From: Verrucomicrobiota bacterium
GTDB taxonomy: Bacteria > Verrucomicrobiota > Verrucomicrobiia > Limisphaerales > JAEYXS01
Length of the DNA stretch: 8,642 nucleotides
Assembly (NCBI GenBank): GCA_021156225.1
Contig: JAJNBN010000213.1
Location: 1-8,642 of the forward strand
Reading direction: 5' to 3'
In this document: positions 1 to 6,579 of the stretch, one piece after another
Layout of the letters: each line of letters opens with the position of its first letter
How positions within the stretch are numbered: the stretch's first letter is position 1
Notes under the pieces: generated by a model
Database searches by the model: none
What the model was told of the DNA's origin: nothing
Seen by the model: only the letters and a program-made list of their open reading frames with translations
Made by a program: the position numbers and the translations under genes

Positions 1-115
1 CCGATAAGTTGGATAAAGGCATAGCCATGGCTGTGTCGTCCGGGAGCATGGCAGATTCGTCCAGATTTGAAAGCACGATACCGGTAGAACAGGAGACGGG
101 CCGCAGAACCAGCGG

Positions 116-132
116 TTTTACTTTAGCTTAAC
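116..132 (+). promoter_or_regulatory. Direct-repeat box pair (NTTWAC, 11-bp period)
   Basis: TTTTAC (116-121) and CTTAAC (127-132) start exactly 11 bp apart on the same strand. This is the geometry of sites bound head-to-tail by OmpR/PhoB-family response regulators, and the core resembles the TTWACA repeat of the Bacillus PhoP box and the CTTAACC repeat of the cyanobacterial Pho box. The pair lies 67 bp (about six helical turns) upstream of the main array at 194. Binding by such a regulator is inference; the repeat itself is directly visible. Confidence 0.35.
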
Positions 133-193
133 AAATATCCAGCAAACCTTCTGAAAACGCCATAAAACCCCTCATATTAGGACATTTGCTGAG

Positions 194-243
194 ATTTACA
201 CTTCGTTAACACAAATGGTCTGAGCGGCACACAATTGCTTAAC
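194..243 (+). promoter_or_regulatory. Three-box NTTWAC array upstream of the YHYH gene
   Basis: ATTTAC (194-199), GTTAAC (205-210) and CTTAAC (238-243) have start-to-start spacings of 11 and 33 bp, that is one and three helical turns. The last box ends 44 nt before the ATG at 288. The 22-bp stretch at 195-216 matches 8392-8413, in front of the last gene, at 19 of 22 positions, and the 11/33 spacing is identical there. This is a probable operator for an OmpR/PhoB-type regulator controlling the YHYH and MbnP-MbnH genes. The regulator and its signal are unknown. Confidence 0.5.
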
Positions 244-287
244 CGCCAGGGGATTGACTGGTGCCCAACAAGAAAGGGCTGTAGTAA

Positions 288-3200
288 ATGAAACTCTTTG
301 CGAAGGTATTTTTAGTGGTGGCGGCGCTGGTGGGCGCATCCGGGGTGGCGCAGGCGGCGGACAGCCAGACCCTCACGAACTGGTTCACCACCAATTCGGC
401 CAAGTACGCCCGGGTGTACAAGACCACCACCGCTCAGGCCAATGGCACGACGGGGACCACCTGGACCAACCAAGCTTCGCCCGTGTATTCGGACATCCAA
501 GTCATCCAATACTCGGCCAACTGGGTGTATGTCCAATACAGCGGACTGGCCAGTCACGTGATGGGTCCATGGTTGAATCCGCAAGGCGGGGTATTCCAGT
601 TCTGGCCGACGAACCGGCATGGGATTCACCGTTTTTCGCGCAATCCCGTGGTGCAAGCCGGAACCAAGGATTCTACGTCCGGCGGTTACTCCGGTCTGTT
701 CGTGAACGGTGTGGCGATCTTCAATGCCCTTGATGGCCAAGCCTACGATGGCAGTCAGATCCAAGGGATGGCTCCCCATACGCAGGCCACTTATTACTGG
801 CATCGCAATGCCCCGGTGGCTGAGGCGTTCAACTTTGATCCGGCGCTGGGACACCAGCCGCCTTCGGCCGTGTATCACACGCACCAGAATCCGTTGGGAT
901 TGCGTTACCAGCTCGGGGATCATGTGGATTTCAATTCCAGCGCCAAAACTTATTCGGAGAGCACCGGCAGTGTGACCAAGCACTCGCCCATCATCGGTTG
1001 GGCGCATGATGGTTATCCGATCTATGGTCCGTATGGTTACAGCAGCGCTTCCAACAGCGCGAGCGGCATCCGGCGCATGGTGCCGGGCTATGTGAAACGG
1101 GATGGCAGCAATGGCACGGATTCAGTCGATTCCAACCGGTCTGTCATTCCGGCCTGGTACGCGCGCTATCGGCAGGCCCATTTCGGCGGGGGGTATTCGA
1201 CCACCGCCGGTGCTTCGCGTGCGGCTGTGAACGCCACTTATCCCTTGGGCACGTTTGCGCAGGACTGGGCGTATCTGGGTGACGTGGGCAAAACGAAGGG
1301 GGTGGACTTCGATCTGGATGAGTATAACGGGCGGCTTTGCTACACGCCGGAATATCCGAACGGAACTTATGCCTACTTCACGGCGATCGATGCAAATAAC
1401 GCAGCGACCTATCCTTATCTGCTCGCGTTTGAATTCTACGGTGATGCCACGGGTGGTTCGGTGGCCAACATCTCGGAATCCGTGACCACGCAATTTGTGG
1501 GCGGACCTAACACCGCTTTGGTTTTGAACACGCCGGCGGTGAACGATGAGACGAGCACCGTGACGCTGACGTGGAGTTCAGTGGAAGGCGGTACCTATCA
1601 GGTGGAATCATCCCCGAACCAGTCCACCTGGACGACGCAAACGGCCAGTCTGGCCTCACAGGGGATTTCTACCCAGAGCAGTTACACGGGGACGACAGGC
1701 ACTGGTTATGGGCGGGTGACCCGCACGGCCCTGGCCAGCTACGACAGCGCCACGACAGGAACTTTCTCCAGCACTCAGACGGACACCGAGAGTTATACCA
1801 TCGGGTCGTTCTCCATCACCGATCCACAATCGCAAACCGTGAACCCGGGTGCCAATGTGACTTTCTCAGTGACGGTCACTGGGACGGGGCCGTTCACGTA
1901 CTTGTGGTATAAGGGCGTAGATTCCATTGCTACAGCCACAAACAGCAGCTACACGATCAATAGTGTCACGGCGGCGAATGCCGGGACTTACAAGGTGGTG
2001 GTGACGAAGGGAGCGACCTCCCTCACCAGCAATGGTGCTGTTCTCGCGGTGAACATTGCTCCGACCATCACGCAAGATCCGCAGTCTCTGACGGTCAATG
2101 AAGGTGTCAATGCGACCTTCACTGTTACAGCGACGGGCACGGCACCGTTGAGCTATCAATGGAAGAAGGGGGTCACGATCATCAACAACGCTACGAACAG
2201 CAGTTACACGGTCACGAATGCGACCTCGGGGAGCAATGGGACTTACTCGGTGGTGGTCTCAAACATCGTGACTTCCGTCACCAGTGCCAGCGCGACCCTC
2301 ACGGTGAATGCCCCCGTGAACATGGCTCCGACGATCACGACGGAGCCAGTTTCTCAAACCGTCTCCACTGGCTCCAGTGCGACCTTCACCGTTGTCGCCA
2401 GCGGCACCGCGCCGTTCACCTATCAGTGGAAACTGGGTAACGATCCGATCAGCAATGCCACGAACAGCAGCTACACGACGACCATTGAGGGCAGTTACAC
2501 CGTGATAGTGACGAATTCTTATGGGTCGGATACGAGCGCCGTGGCCACGTTGACAGTCTTGCCTGCGACCTCAGATGACACGGTGATCCTGACAGAATGG
2601 CTCACGGACTTTGCGGGCCGCTACGCGCGTATCTATGAGACGAAGGCGGCGGAGACGGCGGGCACTTCCGTGACGACCTGGAACCGGGGTGCCGGGGTGC
2701 AGACGACGCCGACGTATGGTGGCGTGCAGGAGATCAGCTCCTCGGAGGATTGGGTGTATATCCGCACGACGGGGCTGGGTTATCATGTGATGGGGCCGTG
2801 GTACCTGGATGCGCAGAAGACGCAGCTCTTCCCAAATTACCCCGACAACAGTCGTACGCTCTGGCGCTTCCCGCGTACGCCGGTGGTGGCGACGTCACCC
2901 ACGTTGACCACGCTCGGTGCCATCGGTTACTTCGTGGACGGTGTGGCGATGTTCGATGGTCAGGATGGTTACTACTGGAACGGTACCGCCGAGGCGCAGA
3001 GCGGTTCGGGCGGTTTGTGGAATCGTGATGCGTTCCCGGTGGAAGGCGTGAGCTTCGATCCCGCGAACGCGCATCAGGAGCAGACGGGCATGTATCATTA
3101 CCATGCCAACCCGATGGCCTTGCGTTACCTGATGGGCGATCACGTGAACTACAACACGACCACGAAGGTCTATTCTGAGAAGGCGGGCACACCTACACAG

Positions 3201-4259
3201 CATTCGCCGATCATCGGCTGGGTGAAGGATGGTTATCCGATCTATGGGCCGTATGGTTATGCGAATGCCACAGATGCCAATAGCGGCATCCGGCGCATGA
3301 CGACCGGGTATGCCTTGCGGAACGGGCAGAACAGCACGGTGAATCTGAGCACGACCGGACGCATCACGTTACCCGCCTGGGCCGCACGCGGACGGAATCG
3401 CTCCGCCACGCTGGCGGCGAACGAATACGGTCCGGGTGTGGCGGGCATCTATACCATCGGCCGTTATCACGAAGACTACGAATACCTCGGGGATGTGGGC
3501 AAGGTGCAGGGCACGGACTACGATCTGGACGAGCACAATGGCCGCTTCTGCAAGACGCCGGAGTTTCCGAACGGGACGTATGCCTACTTTATGACCATCA
3601 ACGCCAGCGGCACTCCGGTGTATCCCTACAACATTGGTCGGGTATTCTACGGTAATCCGACGGGCGGATCGGTCGGCTCCATCAGTGAGACGGTGGTGAC
3701 TAACTGGGTGGGTGCGGCGAGCCGGGAGATCAAGTTCAGTGCGCCCGCGACGGATGTCGAAGGGGGACTTGTGCTGAAGTGGTCGGCCGTTGAAGGCGGC
3801 ACTTATCAAATCGAGTCGAGCACCGATCTGGTGAACTGGAATCTCTTCGATGAATTGGTCAATGAAGAACAGCCGGCGGGCGCGGTCGAGCTGGGCTACA
3901 CGGTTGACAGCAGCAGCGGCACGCAGTTCTACCGCGTGAAGATCACCGGGGTGGCGACCTATGACAGCGTGACCGGAATTGCGGGGGGTGGCGGAGGTGG
4001 GGGCGGGGGCAGCACGGTGACCTTCAATGCCACCTTTGCGACGAATCCGCCCTTGCCGCCGCAGAATGCGATTGAAGCGGCCGCAGTGGGTGGCGTGACG
4101 GCGACGATCACGAGTTACACGCAGGCCACGGGAGCGGTGACGCTGCAATTCGACAACAGCACGCTGGCCCCGGGCAACCACAGCGCGACGCTGAAGTTCA
4201 CGCCCCCGAGCCAAAGCCAGCAGACCTTGACGTCCTCCAACCAATACACGAAAAACTGA
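288..4259 (+). CDS. Large secreted protein with two YHYH domains flanking three Ig-like domains
   Basis: This 1323-residue protein has a clear signal peptide (about residues 1-24, KVFLVVAALVGASGVAQAA). Order: YHYH-type domain 1 (about 26-400), a beta-module with W-SSVEGGTYQVESS (about 410-487), three Ig-like domains (about 509-590, 591-674, 680-757), YHYH domain 2 (about 765-1140), a second beta-module with W-SAVEGGTYQIESS (about 1145-1227), nine glycines (1233-1241), then an unrecognised 80-residue tail. The hallmark is YHTH at 196-199 in copy 1 and YHYH at 936-939 in copy 2; each is followed by NP..LRY..GDH and HSPIIGW..DGYPIYGPYGY. The YHYH family has no established reaction; its conserved His and Tyr would suit metal binding, which is inference. 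The Ig-like domains contain no Cys; each YHYH domain has one (C351, C1088). Start: the ATG at 288 directly precedes the signal peptide, with a weak AAGGG 9 nt upstream. It probably heads an operon with the gene at 4336. Domain assignment is strong; function is unknown. Confidence 0.92.
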   Translation: MKLFAKVFLVVAALVGASGVAQAADSQTLTNWFTTNSAKYARVYKTTTAQANGTTGTTWTNQASPVYSDIQVIQYSANWVYVQYSGLASHVMGPWLNPQGGVFQFWPTNRHGIHRFSRNPVVQAGTKDSTSGGYSGLFVNGVAIFNALDGQAYDGSQIQGMAPHTQATYYWHRNAPVAEAFNFDPALGHQPPSAVYHTHQNPLGLRYQLGDHVDFNSSAKTYSESTGSVTKHSPIIGWAHDGYPIYGPYGYSSASNSASGIRRMVPGYVKRDGSNGTDSVDSNRSVIPAWYARYRQAHFGGGYSTTAGASRAAVNATYPLGTFAQDWAYLGDVGKTKGVDFDLDEYNGRLCYTPEYPNGTYAYFTAIDANNAATYPYLLAFEFYGDATGGSVANISESVTTQFVGGPNTALVLNTPAVNDETSTVTLTWSSVEGGTYQVESSPNQSTWTTQTASLASQGISTQSSYTGTTGTGYGRVTRTALASYDSATTGTFSSTQTDTESYTIGSFSITDPQSQTVNPGANVTFSVTVTGTGPFTYLWYKGVDSIATATNSSYTINSVTAANAGTYKVVVTKGATSLTSNGAVLAVNIAPTITQDPQSLTVNEGVNATFTVTATGTAPLSYQWKKGVTIINNATNSSYTVTNATSGSNGTYSVVVSNIVTSVTSASATLTVNAPVNMAPTITTEPVSQTVSTGSSATFTVVASGTAPFTYQWKLGNDPISNATNSSYTTTIEGSYTVIVTNSYGSDTSAVATLTVLPATSDDTVILTEWLTDFAGRYARIYETKAAETAGTSVTTWNRGAGVQTTPTYGGVQEISSSEDWVYIRTTGLGYHVMGPWYLDAQKTQLFPNYPDNSRTLWRFPRTPVVATSPTLTTLGAIGYFVDGVAMFDGQDGYYWNGTAEAQSGSGGLWNRDAFPVEGVSFDPANAHQEQTGMYHYHANPMALRYLMGDHVNYNTTTKVYSEKAGTPTQHSPIIGWVKDGYPIYGPYGYANATDANSGIRRMTTGYALRNGQNSTVNLSTTGRITLPAWAARGRNRSATLAANEYGPGVAGIYTIGRYHEDYEYLGDVGKVQGTDYDLDEHNGRFCKTPEFPNGTYAYFMTINASGTPVYPYNIGRVFYGNPTGGSVGSISETVVTNWVGAASREIKFSAPATDVEGGLVLKWSAVEGGTYQIESSTDLVNWNLFDELVNEEQPAGAVELGYTVDSSSGTQFYRVKITGVATYDSVTGIAGGGGGGGGGSTVTFNATFATNPPLPPQNAIEAAAVGGVTATITSYTQATGAVTLQFDNSTLAPGNHSATLKFTPPSQSQQTLTSSNQYTKN
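366..1748 (+). repeat. Intragenic duplication, unit 1 (YHYH domain plus beta-module)
   Basis: Encodes about residues 27-487. It is the first copy of a unit repeated at about 2586-3968, offset by close to 740 residues (2220 bp). The copies are colinear around the core: the 20-bp stretch 1008-1027 is identical to 3228-3247, and 1062-1079 is identical to 3282-3299, both at exactly 2220 bp. Elsewhere the copies have diverged, with a net 3-residue difference before the single Cys (351 against 1088). This copy reads YHTH instead of the family YHYH. Confidence 0.85.
1812..2558 (+). repeat. Three tandem Ig-like domain repeats
   Basis: Three consecutive units of about 80 residues each: 1812-2057, 2058-2309 and 2325-2558. 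Each carries the sequence pattern Q-T/L-V-N..G..ATF.V...GT.P..Y.W..G, then ATNSSYT and G(T/S)Y.V.V(T/S). Each encodes an Asn-Ser-Ser-Tyr-Thr segment at the same place, with near-identical DNA. The third unit is about six residues shorter between SSYT and GSYTV. None has the disulfide cysteines of classical Ig domains, as is common for bacterial Ig-like modules. They probably act as rigid spacers or adhesion modules between the YHYH domains. Confidence 0.85.
2586..3968 (+). repeat. Intragenic duplication, unit 2 (YHYH domain plus beta-module)
   Basis: Second copy of the unit at 366-1748, encoding about residues 767-1227. It keeps the canonical YHYH (936-939), and shares YHVMGPW-like, HSPIIGW, DGYPIYGPYGY, GIRRM, LGDVGK, DLDE.NGR.C and TPE.PNGTYAYF segments with unit 1. 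The divergence between copies suggests an old duplication or domain shuffling, not a recent copying event. Confidence 0.85.
3984..4010 (+). repeat. Nine-glycine linker tract
   Basis: Nine consecutive Gly codons (residues 1233-1241), using a mixture of GGG, GGT, GGC and GGA codons. They separate the second beta-module from the C-terminal tail (about 1242-1323). The mixed codon use argues against recent slippage and for a selected flexible linker. Confidence 0.8.
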
Positions 4260-4335
4260 GCCGGAACCTGGGCCGGGTAGGGGAAGGCCCTATGGCAAAC
4301 GGCACAATAAATGCCACACTGCGGTGTCTGACTAA

Positions 4336-6153
4336 ATGAAGCCTAGAACTCAACAGTATGAACGCCCGGCCATCGTGCTATGGCTGTGGCTGCTGTTGGG
4401 CTGGCTGCTGGTCTATTCGGCAACCAGTGCCGAGGTGCCGGGGAAAAAGCTGACGGTGGACATGGCGGTGAAGTTCGGCGGTGTGTCCGTGGAGGTGGAC
4501 CAACTGGCGATTACGAATCTGTCGGGCCAGTCCTTTTCCGTCACCCGGGCGGATTTCCTGCTCTCCGATTTCGCCTTGCGCACCACGGGCGGGACTTGGA
4601 TCGAGCGGACGAACTGGCAGGCCTTCATTAGTCTGACGGGACGGCGCACCCGGTTTGAAGTGTCCCAAATACCGGCGGGCCAGTATGACCGCATCCGTTT
4701 CAAAGTGGGCTTGGATCCCAAGTTGAATCACTCGGATCCGGCTCAATATGCGCCGGACCATCCGTTGAATCCGAATCTGAACGGGCTGCATTGGGGCTGG
4801 CAGGATGGATACGTGTTCCTCGCCTTGGAAGGACGCTGGCGCAAGGAATCGGGTGATCTGGGTGGCTATTCTTTTCATCTCGGCAATGACGCCATGTTGA
4901 CCACGGTGGATCTCGCGTTGCCGCTGGACCTCACGCAAGATCAGCAGCTCAACGCAGCTTTGCATCTTAACCGTCTCCTAGGTGGGCGTCCGGCGTTGGC
5001 TTTTAATGAAGATACGGCGGTAACGCATTCGCGGGAGGGTGATCCGCTGGCGATGCGGTTGAGCAGTCAATTGCGGCATGCGTTTTCCTTTGAAGCACCA
5101 GTCGCCGCGCGAATGCCGGAACTAGTCAAGGCACCGCCGGTCAGCAAGCGCCTGATGGCGACCAATGCGACGCCTTACCGGTTTGCTTTTGCGCGCCAGT
5201 TCCCACCGCCCAAACTGCCGCTCGATAATCCTTTGACGAATGAAGGGGTGGAACTGGGCCGCAAACTGTTTCACGAGAAACGTCTTTCGGTGAACGATTC
5301 GCAGTCCTGCGCCTCGTGTCATCAGGCGACCTTGGCGTTCGCGGAGGAACGTCAGTTCAGCCTGGGCGCAGAAGGCAAGACGGGTACGCGCAATGCGATG
5401 CCTTTGTTCAACCTAGCGTGGAAGCAGACTTTTTTCTGGGATGGTCGTGCGCCCAGTTTGCGCGAGCAGGTGCTGATGCCCATCCAAGACCCGGTGGAGA
5501 TGCATGAATCCTTGACGAATGTGGTGACCAAACTGGCCGCCCTCGAAACTTATCCGGCCCTTTTCGAACGGGCGTTTGGAACGAAGGAGATCGATTCGGA
5601 TCGGGTGGCCCGCGCACTGGAACAGTTCCTCCTAACGATTGTGTCCTATCGTTCCAAGTTCGACCGGGCGATGCAGGGCCGGGAAGAATTCAGCGAGCAG
5701 GAGAAGCGCGGGTTCGAGCTGTTTGTCACCGAGTATGATCCGCGCCGGGGTTTCTATGGGGCGGATTGTTTCCATTGCCATGGTGGACCAATGTTTACGA
5801 ACCATGGCTTCGCGAACAACGGGTTGGAAGAAAAGGCCATCGATATCGGATTGGGCAAAGTATCGCGCCGGGAGTTTGATACGGGACGGTTTGCGGTGCC
5901 TTCCCTGCGGAACGTGGCGCTGACCGCCCCCTATATGCATGACGGGCGCTTCAAGACGTTGGAGGAAACAGTGGAGCACTACGCGAGCGGGGTGAAACCG
6001 TCTGCCTCATTGGACCCGAATCTGGCCAAGCATCCGAAAGGGGGTGTGCCTTTGAGCGCGGCAGACAAGAAGGCACTGGTGGCATTCCTGCAGACGCTGA
6101 CGGATGAGACGTTCCTGCCCAAGCAGGAGACGAACAACCGGACCAAGGAATAG
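4336..6153 (+). CDS. MbnP-like domain fused to MbnH/MauG-like di-heme cytochrome c peroxidase
   Basis: This 605-residue exported protein has a hydrophobic N-terminal segment (about 12-32; possible cleavage after ATSA at 32). Residues about 39-217 look like MbnP, the periplasmic copper-binding family related to MopE and CorA: LLSDFALRT, DHPLNPNLNGLHWGW, GYVFLALEG and the YSFHLG motif (H181). Candidate ligand or modified residues are H142, H152, H181, W153 and W155. Residues about 293-592 are a bacterial di-heme cytochrome c peroxidase/MauG domain: CASCH at 325-329 and CFHCH at 478-482 bind two c-type hemes, with FFWDGRAPSLREQ (367-378), a Trp region typical of the inter-heme position, and VPSLRNVALTAPYMHDGRF (521-539). 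In known pairs, the MbnH enzyme oxidises a Trp of MbnP to kynurenine to build a copper site, and the two are separate proteins. Here both are in one frame with no internal stop. No Cys lies outside the two heme motifs. It follows the YHYH gene by 76 bp, and no Shine-Dalgarno is visible. Domain calls are confident; self-modification is inference. Confidence 0.9.
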   Translation: MKPRTQQYERPAIVLWLWLLLGWLLVYSATSAEVPGKKLTVDMAVKFGGVSVEVDQLAITNLSGQSFSVTRADFLLSDFALRTTGGTWIERTNWQAFISLTGRRTRFEVSQIPAGQYDRIRFKVGLDPKLNHSDPAQYAPDHPLNPNLNGLHWGWQDGYVFLALEGRWRKESGDLGGYSFHLGNDAMLTTVDLALPLDLTQDQQLNAALHLNRLLGGRPALAFNEDTAVTHSREGDPLAMRLSSQLRHAFSFEAPVAARMPELVKAPPVSKRLMATNATPYRFAFARQFPPPKLPLDNPLTNEGVELGRKLFHEKRLSVNDSQSCASCHQATLAFAEERQFSLGAEGKTGTRNAMPLFNLAWKQTFFWDGRAPSLREQVLMPIQDPVEMHESLTNVVTKLAALETYPALFERAFGTKEIDSDRVARALEQFLLTIVSYRSKFDRAMQGREEFSEQEKRGFELFVTEYDPRRGFYGADCFHCHGGPMFTNHGFANNGLEEKAIDIGLGKVSRREFDTGRFAVPSLRNVALTAPYMHDGRFKTLEETVEHYASGVKPSASLDPNLAKHPKGGVPLSAADKKALVAFLQTLTDETFLPKQETNNRTKE

Positions 6154-6197
6154 CATCTCACCGCAGAGGGATGAAACCTTGGACGAAAAGGAGAAAC

Positions 6198-6246
6198 ATT
6201 TACCCGGGCTTAACATGTTTTGCGTTGCACCACATATCCGCTTAAC
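6198..6246 (+). promoter_or_regulatory. Three-box NTTWAC array before the small secreted-protein locus
   Basis: ATTTAC (6198-6203), CTTAAC (6209-6214) and CTTAAC (6241-6246) have start-to-start spacings of 11 and 32 bp. The layout repeats that at 194-243 and 8391-8440. GCTTAACAAA at 6240-6249 also occurs at 126-135. The array ends 27 nt before the ATG at 6274. It is a probable OmpR/PhoB-type operator, by analogy with the other arrays. Confidence 0.45.
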
Positions 6247-6273
6247 AAACCGGAGGCAGATTGTTCAGCAGAT

Positions 6274-6479
6274 ATGAAAACCAACACGATTGTATTCATT
6301 GCCGGGGTGGGAGTGTTTGTGGTGGCGCGCTGAGGGCAGCCACCGATGGTAAAGCGACCAAAGGATTTTCCGTCGGGTGGCGGAGCAGCGGGCTCGGGCA
6401 AATCAGTGTGCAGCCCGGGCCCGCTTCTTTTACAGATGAGGAATCCGCGCGCGGAATGAATCTTGTGGGAGATTTATGA
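6274..6479 (+). pseudogene. Probable frameshifted small secreted protein
   Basis: The ATG at 6274 opens a very signal-peptide-like stretch (MKTNTIVFIAGVGVFVVA), then hits TGA after 19 codons. Moving back by one base near 6326-6335 continues as ALRAATDGKATKGF and stays open to the stop at 6477-6479, giving a putative product of about 70 residues with a plausible signal-peptidase site around the shift. One inserted base would restore the frame. The downstream part matches no family I recognise. The alternative is an intact ORF from TTG at 6261 with GGAGG at 6252-6256, only 4 nt away; it would give a 72-residue Cys-containing N-terminus (CIHCRGGSVC) without a signal peptide. The GGAGG lies too far (17 nt) from the ATG. 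It could also be a sequencing error or programmed frameshift. Confidence 0.35.
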
Positions 6480-6579
6480 TAATGACTTTTTTTCGGGAGC
6501 GGACAAAAGAGCTTTCAAATTAATCCATAACACCTGCTTCGTCAGTCGCTAAAGCCATTTTCTGAATCAAAAACCGACC

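Larger units (their letters stand above)
1..287. other. Upstream region, no convincing gene
   Basis: No complete gene is seen here. One + strand frame is open from position 3 to a TAA at 129-131 (about 42 residues, no recognisable motif) and could be the 3' end of an upstream gene. The minus strand also has no stop codon in any frame across roughly 1-115, so a divergent gene running off the left edge cannot be excluded, although no good start was found for it. From about 116 on the sequence becomes AT-richer and holds five copies of a NTTWAC hexamer, listed separately. No clear -35/-10 pair was identified. A weak AAGGG at 274-278 precedes the ATG at 288. Confidence 0.5.
6154..6579. other. Intergenic region with box array and a decayed small gene
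   Basis: This 426-bp stretch has no intact gene that can be defended. It contains the NTTWAC box array (6198-6246), a frameshifted signal-peptide gene (6274-6479) closed by three stops (TGATAATGA, 6477-6485), and an AT-rich tail (6480-6579) that probably holds the promoter of the kinase gene, although no -35/-10 pair could be fixed. A lone TTTTAC at 6428 lacks an 11-bp partner. No rho-independent terminator with a U-tract was seen. Confidence 0.5.

Noticed and set aside
1..131. Possible gene end on the + strand (frame from 3 to TAA 129-131) or divergent minus-strand gene
   Set aside because: Both directions are open, too short to judge, and neither translation shows a recognisable motif; it is noted only within the upstream region entry.
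205..210. Palindromic GTTAAC as an inverted-repeat operator
   Set aside because: The other boxes (ATTTAC, CTTAAC, CTTTAC) are not palindromic and all lie on the same strand with direct-repeat spacing, so the symmetry is probably incidental.
3369..4244. Long minus-strand ORF (291 codons) opposite the 3' part of the YHYH gene
   Set aside because: It is an antisense shadow of a high-GC gene: Arg/His/Gly-rich, with no recognisable domain, while the + strand frame has clear YHYH homology.
4260..4335. Possible terminator hairpins (GGGCC...GGCCC and ACAC-TGCG-GTGT) between the YHYH and di-heme genes
   Set aside because: The stems are only 4-5 bp and no U-tract follows; the close spacing favours an operon.
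6154..6190. CACCGCAGAGG followed by a purine-rich stretch, resembling dispersed CACCGCAGAGRCGCRGAG-type intergenic repeats
   Set aside because: Only the first 11 or so bases fit and there is no second copy in the window, so a repeat family cannot be supported.
6172..6246. Short ORF from the ATG at 6172 (24 codons, MKPWTKRRN...)
   Set aside because: No ribosome binding site, no hydrophobic or other recognisable pattern, and it overlaps the box array, so it is better explained as non-coding.
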